21,737 nt of DNA, taken from assembly GCA_964415395.1 (NCBI GenBank), contig CAYPZU010000035.1:1-21737 (forward strand), read 5' to 3'. Under the pieces are notes generated by a model. The model was not told where the DNA came from and searched no databases. It saw only the letters and a program-made list of their open reading frames with translations. This DNA comes from CAYPZU01 sp964415395 (GTDB taxonomy: Bacteria; Chlamydiota; Chlamydiia; Chlamydiales; SM23-39). The translations under genes were made by a program, and so were the position numbers. Shown here one piece after another: positions 7,212 to 14,089 of the stretch (its first letter is position 1; each line of letters begins with the position of its first letter).

Positions 7212-7696
7212 GGGAGTGCCTTCAGTTGGTGGGCGCAGCAGATGGCGAGCGCGAGCGCGTCGGCTGCGTCTTCGGGTTCAGGAGGATGGGGCAGGCGCAG
7301 CAGCGCCTGGATCATTTTTTGGACTTGGAACTTGCTGGCGCTGCCAGTGCCGACGACGGCGAGCTTCGCTTTCTTCGGAGCGAATTCGTAGATCGGGATC
7401 GAGTGGCGCGCGGCGGCGAGAAAAACCATTCCTTTCGCCATGCCGAGTTTGATGGCGCTCTGCGCGTTCTTCAGCACGAATTGCGTTTCGACGGCGATCG
7501 CAGAGGGCTGGTAGCGTTCGATGAGCTGCTCCACCGCTTCGAAAATAATCTGGTACCGTTTGGGTAGTTCAAGATTCGCAGGAGGGCGGATGCATCCGAA
7601 ATCAACGGGGCGCGAATCGGCATCGATGAGTCCGTAGCCCGTCACGCGCGTGCCCGGATCGATGCCTAAAATGACCGTTCTTTTCTGATCGCCCAT
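7184..7696 (-). CDS. ruvC: Crossover junction endodeoxyribonuclease RuvC
   Basis: Resolves Holliday junctions by paired symmetric nicks. 170 residues, the normal size. The RNase H-like acidic residues are in place: Asp13 (ILGIDPGTRVTGYG), Glu70 (AIAVETQF), and Asp143 and Asp146 (PEDAADALALA), matching Asp7, Glu66, Asp138 and Asp141 of E. coli. The ATG at 7696 has no strong Shine-Dalgarno sequence. The 138 bases upstream (7697-7834), between the stop of the 697-aa gene and ruvC, hold several gatca-type words and a small ATCAGC-tgc-GCTGAT hairpin (7770-7784), but no promoter I would defend. Confidence 0.97.
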   Translation of the reverse strand: MGDQKRTVILGIDPGTRVTGYGLIDADSRPVDFGCIRPPANLELPKRYQIIFEAVEQLIERYQPSAIAVETQFVLKNAQSAIKLGMAKGMVFLAAARHSIPIYEFAPKKAKLAVVGTGSASKFQVQKMIQALLRLPHPPEPEDAADALALAICCAHQLKALPCTNRSKAS

Positions 7697-7834
7697 GCAT
7701 CAAGTGATACCGGAATCAGAATTCTTTGGGAAGATCAGGAGTCAGGGATTGATCAGACTTTTGAAAGGGATCAGCTGCGCTGATTGTGCTCAAATACCTG
7801 AATCGGGGAAGCGGGTTTCCGGATCCTGATATTT

Positions 7835-9928
7835 TTAGTCGTCGAGGGGGACGTCAAACAGCGCGGCTGCTGCTGCGGCAAGTTCCGGCGCGAGCGATTC
7901 GGTGTCGCTCTCGTCGAAGATGCTGCTGCCGCGGCTCACTGTCCGGAGCGGAGCCTGTTCGCGGATGACAGATGTGCCTGCGTCAATGGGAGTGGGGTCA
8001 GTCATGTCGTCGAAGATGCTGCTGCCGCGGCTCTGAGGTCTGGGCGAGAAGGGATTTTCAGATGCGGGCGTGGCAGCTCCGTTGCTCGCACGCGGTGTTG
8101 CGAAAGGATTTTCTTCTTCCTCTTCTGGCGGCGCCCCGGGGAGGAAAAGCTCTTTTGATGAGGGCGGGCAGGGTTGGAATGTGAATTTCGGAGCTTCGAC
8201 GAAGGGTCCTTCGACGGCATGCCGGGCAGATTCTATGTCGTAGGCAAGGCGGTACGTAAACGCAATCCGGAAATCTCCTTTGTAGCGGGAGCCGTCCCCT
8301 TTTTCATGCACAGAGCTGTGGTAGATATCCGTTACGGGAAGGTCGACCATATAGTTGAGGGTGAGCGAATGGTCTTCTTCTTCTACGATGGTGATGCAGA
8401 GCGGTTCGTCGTTTGTATGTCCTATTGCGAAGAACGTCGGCTCGGCGAGTTGGTTGAGCGAAAGGTTGAGCGCGGCGACCGGAGGTCCGTAGGCGTCGTG
8501 CGAGAGGAGCCTTTCGAGCATGAGGCGGCTGGCTGCATCGAGGTGGTTTCTTGCGCAGATCAGATCGAGCTCTTGGCGGAGGCGGACGGGATTGTCAAAC
8601 GGGATTTCAGTTCCGGGCGGCTCGGATCCTTGAGAAATCCAGCCGAGGCCTTTGTTAAAAGAGCGGGGCGCGTCGCGTAAGAAGGCCGGATGCTGGGCGG
8701 GAGGGCGGTCGCTTGCGGCAAGAGCAATCGCTTCCCGTGTAATCTCGGCGCCGAAATGAGAGTAGTGGGGAGGGAGGTTGCTGCTGAAATTGGGTAGGAC
8801 CAAGGCGAGAAAGGCGGCGGCGAGCGTTTCGTCGGGGATTTTCCGGAGGACTTTCTGGATGTTGAGGGGAAGAGTGAGGAAGAGTTCCGGATAGATTTTC
8901 AGCGCGGCGGCGGCTTTGACGATTGCGTCAATCTGTTCCTGCGGCAGAGACGATGGCCTTCCTTTGAAGTGGAGCGAAATCTGTTTCAAGTCGGCTTCGG
9001 AAAGCGAGAAAAGCGGGGCGAGGAGTTCGAACACGTGGCTATCCCGATAGACTCCTTCGCGCATTTGATTGCGGAAAACGGCCCAGTCGCCATGGGCGGG
9101 AACGGGCGCAGGGTCGGCAAGAAGGACCGTTGCCAGTTCGGGCTTCGTGTAGGTAAAACGGTGATCCGAAGCTTCGAGAGTTTGATATTGCACGGGTGTG
9201 CTTGCGCCGGATGTGCGGAGGAAGCCTACGGTTTGCTGGAGGGCGGAAAGTTCCGGCCATTTCAGAGTCGAAAAGTAGGATTGGAAGCCGGCCTGGGCCT
9301 GGGGATTGCTGAAGAGTTCCTGGATGCGGCGCGGGAGGGTCGCTAAAAGGTGCGGGTGGTTGCGCGTTTCGACGTAGCCGCGGGCGATGAGGCGGAGGGC
9401 TTGTGCGTCTGCCGATTTGGCCTCTCCCTTAAGGTAGGCTGCAGCCTGGGAGAATTGGTTTTTGGGGACGCGGAGCAGCGCATCGAGAGCGGCGAGCGCT
9501 TTTTCGTTCCGGTAAAGCTGAGTTCTAAGGAAGTGCTTCACGCCTAGCCAGTGAGTTGCGGGATCGAACTGAGGACCGTGTCCTTGAAGCAGGAGGGAAA
9601 GTTCCGAGGTTTTGAAGTGAAAAAATTCCTTTCTCAGTTGATCTGCGGTTGGTTTTAGGTTTTGAGCAACCAAATCTTTTATTCGTTTCTGCAGTTGGGG
9701 GAGGGTGGAGGTTTTCTGAGCGCAAACCGCATCTTTGATCAGAACTTTGATTTCCCGCCTTTTAAAATAGCCCCAGAGACCAATGGTAAATAAATTTTTC
9801 CAGAAATTGGAGACTTTTAAATAGATCTCTTGAATTCGCTGGTCTTTGAAAGATTTATTATCGTAATTTTGCCAGATTTCGGTGGGGGCTGAACGAACAG
9901 ATTCTTGAACTAATTGAATTGTAGTCAT
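7835..9928 (-). CDS. 697-aa unrecognised protein with acidic, NPF-containing repeat tail; effector candidate
   Basis: No known family recognised. Residues 1-580 read as a soluble folded region: a basic, partly hydrophobic N-terminus (IGLWGYFKRREIKVL near 52-66), then a long helical stretch, then a beta-rich segment around 500-570 (LCITIVEEEDHSLTLNY, SRYKGDFRIAFTYRL). From about 585 the sequence turns low-complexity, rich in Pro, Ser, Glu and Ala. It carries two ENPF motifs (NPF at 607-609 and 625-627) and two SRGSSIFD units (from Ser633 and Ser665), ending in a poly-Ala stretch and FDVPLDD. NPF is the ligand of eukaryotic EH domains in endocytic adaptors. No signal peptide or membrane anchor is seen. 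The ATG at 9928 follows a good promoter but lacks a clear ribosome site. Secretion and host targeting are inference from composition and lineage. Confidence 0.72.
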   Translation of the reverse strand: MTTIQLVQESVRSAPTEIWQNYDNKSFKDQRIQEIYLKVSNFWKNLFTIGLWGYFKRREIKVLIKDAVCAQKTSTLPQLQKRIKDLVAQNLKPTADQLRKEFFHFKTSELSLLLQGHGPQFDPATHWLGVKHFLRTQLYRNEKALAALDALLRVPKNQFSQAAAYLKGEAKSADAQALRLIARGYVETRNHPHLLATLPRRIQELFSNPQAQAGFQSYFSTLKWPELSALQQTVGFLRTSGASTPVQYQTLEASDHRFTYTKPELATVLLADPAPVPAHGDWAVFRNQMREGVYRDSHVFELLAPLFSLSEADLKQISLHFKGRPSSLPQEQIDAIVKAAAALKIYPELFLTLPLNIQKVLRKIPDETLAAAFLALVLPNFSSNLPPHYSHFGAEITREAIALAASDRPPAQHPAFLRDAPRSFNKGLGWISQGSEPPGTEIPFDNPVRLRQELDLICARNHLDAASRLMLERLLSHDAYGPPVAALNLSLNQLAEPTFFAIGHTNDEPLCITIVEEEDHSLTLNYMVDLPVTDIYHSSVHEKGDGSRYKGDFRIAFTYRLAYDIESARHAVEGPFVEAPKFTFQPCPPSSKELFLPGAPPEEEEENPFATPRASNGAATPASENPFSPRPQSRGSSIFDDMTDPTPIDAGTSVIREQAPLRTVSRGSSIFDESDTESLAPELAAAAAALFDVPLDD
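7911..8033 (-). repeat. Exact 27-base direct repeat inside the 697-aa gene
   Basis: The same 27 bases (beginning tcgtcgaagatgctgctgcc on the plus strand) occur at 7911-7937 and 8007-8033, exactly 96 bases (32 codons) apart and in frame. They encode the two SRGSSIFD units of the disordered tail. Identity at every codon position points to a recent duplication or gene conversion rather than convergent selection on the peptide. Confidence 0.85.
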
Positions 9929-9965
9929 GATCTTTTATTATTATTTCGTTATTAATGGAGCGTAA

Positions 9966-9994
9966 ATTATAACACGTTGTTTGCTATTTTTAAA
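9966..9994 (-). promoter_or_regulatory. Candidate promoter of the 697-aa gene
   Basis: On the minus strand TTTAAA (9994-9989), a 17-base spacer and a perfect TATAAT (9971-9966) precede the ATG at 9928 by about 37 bases. The -35 matches TTGACA at four of six positions. It lies back-to-back with the waaF promoter in the same 128-base AT-rich divergent spacer, so the two could share regulation. Confidence 0.6.
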
Positions 9995-10008
9995 TTAAAA
10001 TCATTTTG

Positions 10009-10037
10009 TTGAAAAATTGGTTTCATTCGTGTATCTT
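10009..10037 (+). promoter_or_regulatory. Candidate promoter of the waaF operon
   Basis: TTGAAA (10009-10014), a 17-base spacer and TATCTT (10032-10037) give a plausible housekeeping promoter. Transcription would start near 10044, leaving a short leader that contains the purine-rich AAAGAGAGAG ribosome site just before the ATG at 10057. Confidence 0.55.
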
Positions 10038-10056
10038 TTTCAAAAAAAGAGAGAGC

Positions 10057-11091
10057 ATGAATCCGAAAAATATCCTTGTCAGGATGCCCAACTGGATCGG
10101 AGATCTGGCGATGGCGACGCCGGTGCTGGCTGATCTGCGCTCCGCGTTTCCAAAAGCTTCGATCACGGCGATGTGCAAAACACCGATCTGCGCTCTTTTG
10201 AAAGAAGACGAGTCGATCGACGAGCTGTTTTGCTTCACGAAGCCGAGCAACGATTTTCTAAGGCGGCAGGAGAAGCGGGATATCATCGCCAAGATCCGCG
10301 CCGGCGGCTACGATGTAGGAATTTTGCTGACGAATTCGTTCTCCTCGGCCTGGTGGTTTTGGCAGGGGAATGTGAAGCGGAGAATCGGATTTGCGGGAAA
10401 TCTCCGGACATGGCTTTTGACCGATCCTGTGGAACCTATTCGCGAACCAGTTCATCAGGTGGAAAAATACAAACGGCTTCTCTCTCCTTTGGGAATTCCG
10501 GCGTCGAAGACGGCCCCGCGTCTTTTTGTCTCTCCGCAAGAGAGCGAAGACGCGAAGCAGCTCCTCTTCCAGAGAGGATATATCGAGGGGAAGAAGCTCG
10601 TCGGGATCAATCCCGGCGCCGCCTATGGAAGTGCCAAGTGCTGGCCTCCGGAGCGGTTCCGCGAGCTGGCGGAAACGCTTTTGCAGGAAAAGGATCTCTA
10701 CCTCGTTTTTTTTGGCGACGCCTCCACCGCCTCGCTGATTAAAGAGATCTGCCAGGGCCTTCCGGAGCGGGCGATAAATCTTGCGGGAGCGACGAGTTTG
10801 CGCGAGCTGATGTGCCTCATTAAAGAATGCTCCGTCCTTGTGACGAATGACAGCGGGCCGATGCATATCGGAGCCGCATTCGGCGTGCCGCTGGTCGCTC
10901 TCTTCGGATCGACCGACGAAACGGCGACCGGCCCTTACGGGCAGAGCCAATCGGTGATCCATAAGCATGTGAGCTGTTCGCCCTGTTTTAAAAGAACCTG
11001 CCCGATCGACTTCCGGTGCATGAAGCAGATCGGCGTCGAAGAAGTGGCTCATAGAGCGCGCGAGGCGCTGAAGCGGGGAGCGCGTGTTTAG
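10057..11091 (+). CDS. waaF: ADP-heptose:LPS heptosyltransferase II-type glycosyltransferase (GT9)
   Basis: Peripheral inner-membrane enzyme that adds a sugar, classically the second heptose, to the LPS inner core. 344 residues from the ATG at 10057, which has AAAGAGAGAG just upstream; an in-frame ATG at 10006 lies before the promoter and is rejected. WaaF hallmarks are ILVRMPNWIGDLAMATPVL near the N-terminus, NPGAAYGSAKCWPPERF, and the donor-site TNDSGPMHIGAAFGVPLVALFGSTD. The cysteine-bearing C-terminal CSPCFKRTCPIDFRCM is typical of WaaF proteins. First gene of waaF-fusion-gpsA; its stop overlaps the next GTG by eight bases. Chlamydiaceae LPS has no heptose, so either this lineage has a fuller core or the enzyme uses another sugar. 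No heptose-synthesis genes are visible here. Confidence 0.9.
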   Translation: MNPKNILVRMPNWIGDLAMATPVLADLRSAFPKASITAMCKTPICALLKEDESIDELFCFTKPSNDFLRRQEKRDIIAKIRAGGYDVGILLTNSFSSAWWFWQGNVKRRIGFAGNLRTWLLTDPVEPIREPVHQVEKYKRLLSPLGIPASKTAPRLFVSPQESEDAKQLLFQRGYIEGKKLVGINPGAAYGSAKCWPPERFRELAETLLQEKDLYLVFFGDASTASLIKEICQGLPERAINLAGATSLRELMCLIKECSVLVTNDSGPMHIGAAFGVPLVALFGSTDETATGPYGQSQSVIHKHVSCSPCFKRTCPIDFRCMKQIGVEEVAHRAREALKRGARV

Positions 11092-12901
11092 GACGTTCGC
11101 CCGCCATTTTCTTCCGAATCCGCTCGACTGGATGCTCCGGAGGGCTGCGAAGAAAGGGGGCAGGAAAATTCTGTTCGGATGGAACCGCGGCCTCGGAGAT
11201 ATCGCCCTCGGCCTCTATGCGGTGGTCCACCGAACCCGCGAGATCGTCCCCAACGCCGAGATCACGTTCCTCATCCGCGGGAATCTGAGCGATGGATTCA
11301 CGATGCTCGAAGGGGTGAAGACGATCGCCGCTCCCAACTGGAAACGAGGCGAGCCCTACAGCGTAAAAGAGACTCTTGAGAGCCTTGGGATCGATCCGAA
11401 AAGTTTTGATCTGATTATCGAAAAACCGTCGCCTACCGATTGGGTCTATTGGCAGCGGGGCCAGCTTGTGCCGAAGCTGAAGTGGGATCCGGCGCACGAT
11501 TCCCTCCATTTGAAATTCGGACTCTCTCCTGAATTTACCTACATCGGCGTGCAAGCCGTAGCTGAGACGAATTACGGCTTATGGCGCAACTGGCCTCTCG
11601 AGCGGTGGGAAGAACTGTTTGAACGGCTCCAAAGGTTCCCGAATGTGAGGATTCTCCTCTTCGGATTCGGCGCCGAGCCCAGATTTTCCCATCCGAACCT
11701 GATCGACTTGAGAGGGAAAACGTCGCTGTTTGAGCTGCTCTCGATCATTAAGAACCGGTGCCAGGCGCTCGTTCTCCCCGATTCAGGCATCTCCTCGATG
11801 ACCTACTACCTCGACGCGAGTTTCCCTATCCATTTGATATCTCTTTGGGCCGATCCGAACCACGGCATTTTAAAGCAGAACACAGCATCTCCGAATCCGC
11901 AGCTTGTTCATTCTCCGCTGGTAGGGCAGCGTCGCGATCTGGCAACGGTTTCGGTGGACGACGTAATCGGGCGTCTGTTCCCGTTGAAGCCGCTTAGCCG
12001 CTGCAAGCGGGCGGGGGAAGTCGAGATCCGCCCTTTCAAAAACGCCGGCTGCATCATTCTCGCAGGAGGACAGGGGTCGCGCCTCGGCGCTCTCGGGCCG
12101 AAGGGCGTATTCCCGATCCACGGCAAGGCGCTTTTCCAGTGGATCTGCGAGAAAATTCCCCGCAAAGACTTGCCGGTCGCCGTGATGACTTCGCCGCTCA
12201 ACCACCAGGAGACGGCCGCCTATTTCGAGAGGCACAACTTTTTTGGGTTGGACCTCCACTTTTTCCAGCAGGAGATGCAGCCGCTTCTCGATGAGGAAAA
12301 GCGGCCGATCGAGATCCGTCCGGGAGAAATCCTTCAGGGGCCGAACGGCAACGGGAACGTTTTCCGCGCTTTCGTCAAATCGGGCCTTTCGGCGCTTTTT
12401 GCTGCGAAAGGAGTCGATCTCGTCGCAGTGATCCCAGTCGACAATCCTCTTTCCCATCCGTTCGACCCCGCTCTGCTTTCTTTTGCGCGGGAAACGAACG
12501 CCGACGCGCTGATCAAATGCGTCGAACGGGAAGAGGGGGAAAACAGCGTCGGCGTATTGGCTGAGCGCAATGGACGGATCGAAGTGGTCGAATACACGGA
12601 GATCTCTCCGGATGAGCTTAAAAACTATCGCTATGCAAACATTGGCCAGCTCGCTTTCCGCCTTCCGTTTATCGAAAAGATGGCGGAAGTAGATCTGCCT
12701 CTCCACTGGGTGCAGAAGAAAGCCCCAGTGGGAGCGCAAACCCTGACCGTCTGGAAAGGGGAGCAATACATTTTCGACGCCTTTCCCCACGCGGCAAGGG
12801 TCGAAGCGCTCCTCGCTCCGCGGGAGAGCTGTTTTGCTCCTCTCAAAAGCCAGGAGAGCCTGGAGGCGGTGCAACAATTATTACTGAAGAAGGACGCATG
12901 A
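11084..12901 (+). CDS. Fusion of a GT9-type glycosyltransferase domain to a UDP-N-acetylhexosamine pyrophosphorylase domain
   Basis: A single uninterrupted 605-residue frame with two domains. Residues ~25-300 look like a second heptosyltransferase-fold domain: FGWNRGLGDIALGLYAVV, NYGLWRNWPLERWEELF, LIDLRGKTSLFELLSIIKN and VLPDSGISSMTYYL. Residues ~318-605 are a UAP1/AGX1-type nucleotidyltransferase making UDP-GlcNAc or UDP-GalNAc: LAGGQGSRLG at 326-335 followed by PKGVFPI, then LQGPNGNGNVFRAF, VIPVDNPLS, VVEYTEIS, YANIGQLAF and EQYIFDAFPHA. The pyrophosphorylase part is short (~290 against ~450 residues in stand-alone relatives), so its own N-terminal region seems replaced. The GTG at 11084 has GGGGAG upstream and overlaps waaF; its stop overlaps gpsA by ATGA. 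A pyrophosphorylase before gpsA matches CT715-CT714 as I recall them. Acceptor and catalytic state of the GT9 half are unknown. Confidence 0.85.
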   Translation: MFRTFARHFLPNPLDWMLRRAAKKGGRKILFGWNRGLGDIALGLYAVVHRTREIVPNAEITFLIRGNLSDGFTMLEGVKTIAAPNWKRGEPYSVKETLESLGIDPKSFDLIIEKPSPTDWVYWQRGQLVPKLKWDPAHDSLHLKFGLSPEFTYIGVQAVAETNYGLWRNWPLERWEELFERLQRFPNVRILLFGFGAEPRFSHPNLIDLRGKTSLFELLSIIKNRCQALVLPDSGISSMTYYLDASFPIHLISLWADPNHGILKQNTASPNPQLVHSPLVGQRRDLATVSVDDVIGRLFPLKPLSRCKRAGEVEIRPFKNAGCIILAGGQGSRLGALGPKGVFPIHGKALFQWICEKIPRKDLPVAVMTSPLNHQETAAYFERHNFFGLDLHFFQQEMQPLLDEEKRPIEIRPGEILQGPNGNGNVFRAFVKSGLSALFAAKGVDLVAVIPVDNPLSHPFDPALLSFARETNADALIKCVEREEGENSVGVLAERNGRIEVVEYTEISPDELKNYRYANIGQLAFRLPFIEKMAEVDLPLHWVQKKAPVGAQTLTVWKGEQYIFDAFPHAARVEALLAPRESCFAPLKSQESLEAVQQLLLKKDA

Positions 12902-13893
12902 AGAAAATCGGATATCTTGGAGCAGGAACCTGGGGAATCGCTCTCGCATCGATTCTCGCGCAGAATGGCTGCAGGGTTGTCGCGTGGACACGCGAAGGGG
13001 CGGAAGCGCTCCAGAATGAGCGGGTTCATCCCAAGCTGCCGAATTTCCGGATCCCCGATAACGTCCGCTTCACCAGCGATCTGCGCGAGGCCCTCGATGG
13101 AGCTGAGATTCTGATCGAGAGCGTCACCTCGTCCGGCATCCGCCCCGTCTTTCAGGAAGTCCTCTCTCATGGCCCGATCGAAGTTCCCGTCGTCGTCACC
13201 TCAAAAGGAATCGAGCAGAAGACAGGACTGCTTCTTCCCGAAGTGATCGCCTCGCTGATGAACGCGCCGCAAAGCCCGTTGATCGGCGCTCTCACGGGCC
13301 CGAGCCATGCGGAAGAAGTGATCCAGAACCTGCCTACTTCGGTCGTTTCCGCGGGCTACGATCCCGCTCTGGCGAAGCTCGTCATCGAACTCTTCACGAC
13401 GCCTACGTTCCGGATCTACCCGAACGCCGACCTCCACGGGGTTTGCTTCGGCGGCGCGATGAAGAACATCATTGCGATCGCGTGCGGGATTTCCGACGGC
13501 CTGGGCTGGGGGGACAACACCAAGGCGGCGCTCATGACGCGCGGCCTCCACGAGATCAAAAAGCTTTCCGTCGTCAAAGAGTGCAAACCGGAGACGCTCA
13601 ACGGCCTTTCGGGGATGGGCGACCTTTGCGTCACCTGCATGTCGCGCCACAGCCGCAACTACCGCTTTGGGAGGCTCATCGCCGAAGGGTTTTCTCCTGA
13701 AGGCGCCCGCCAAAAAATCGGCATGGCGGTCGAAGGCATTTACACCTGCGTCTCCGCGCGGGAACTCGGCCACAAGCACCATATTCCGATCCCGATCACT
13801 GAAGCGACCTACTCCGTCATCTTCAACAACCTCGATCCGCGCGAGTGCGTCAAATCGCTCCTGACCCGAGCGATCAAAGACGAACATCTTTGA
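12898..13893 (+). CDS. gpsA: Glycerol-3-phosphate dehydrogenase [NAD(P)+]
   Basis: Cytoplasmic enzyme reducing dihydroxyacetone phosphate to sn-glycerol 3-phosphate for phospholipid backbones. 331 residues, normal for the family. The Rossmann motif is IGYLGAGTWGIALASILAQNG at the N-terminus. ALTGPSHAEEV and the catalytic region KNIIAIACGISDGLGWGDNT with KAALMTRGLHEI are intact, as is the later LSGMGDLCVTC segment. The ATG at 12898 overlaps the upstream stop by four bases, so translation is coupled. The stop at 13891-13893 directly abuts REP-like copy B, whose hairpins may end the operon transcript. Confidence 0.97.
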   Translation: MKKIGYLGAGTWGIALASILAQNGCRVVAWTREGAEALQNERVHPKLPNFRIPDNVRFTSDLREALDGAEILIESVTSSGIRPVFQEVLSHGPIEVPVVVTSKGIEQKTGLLLPEVIASLMNAPQSPLIGALTGPSHAEEVIQNLPTSVVSAGYDPALAKLVIELFTTPTFRIYPNADLHGVCFGGAMKNIIAIACGISDGLGWGDNTKAALMTRGLHEIKKLSVVKECKPETLNGLSGMGDLCVTCMSRHSRNYRFGRLIAEGFSPEGARQKIGMAVEGIYTCVSARELGHKHHIPIPITEATYSVIFNNLDPRECVKSLLTRAIKDEHL

Positions 13894-14041
13894 CTCTCCG
13901 GCAGCAAACGGAGTTTGCTGCTGCGTCATCGACGGAGCCAGCCTCAGTTTTGAGGCTGGGGCCGGCGGCCTCAAATCCATCCTGTACATCTTTAGGCTCG
14001 CAGAGCGAGCCGTCATCCTGCCTATCCTGCTATTTTTCTAT
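13894..14041 (+). repeat. REP-like hairpin-rich intergenic element, copy B
   Basis: Second copy of the element at 3538-3686, in the same orientation. It has a 9-bp hairpin GCAGCAAAC-gga-GTTTGCTGC (13901-13921), a hairpin CCAGCCTCA-gttt-TGAGGCTGG (13938-13959), GCCGGCGGCC (13961-13970) and GGCTCGC-aga-GCGAGCC (13995-14011). Two ATCCTG modules and TATTTTTCTAT follow. The left arm of the outer inverted repeat is degraded here (ctctccggc instead of ggccgccggc), so copy A is the better preserved. It fills almost the whole gap between gpsA and nnr. Confidence 0.8.
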
Positions 14042-14089
14042 TTCAATAAGGCCGCTGCGGAGAATAGGCTAATTTGATATGAGAGGATT

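Noticed and set aside
10006..10056. Upstream in-frame ATG for waaF
   Set aside because: It lies before the candidate promoter and lacks a ribosome site; the ATG at 10057 has AAAGAGAGAG and begins with the family motif.
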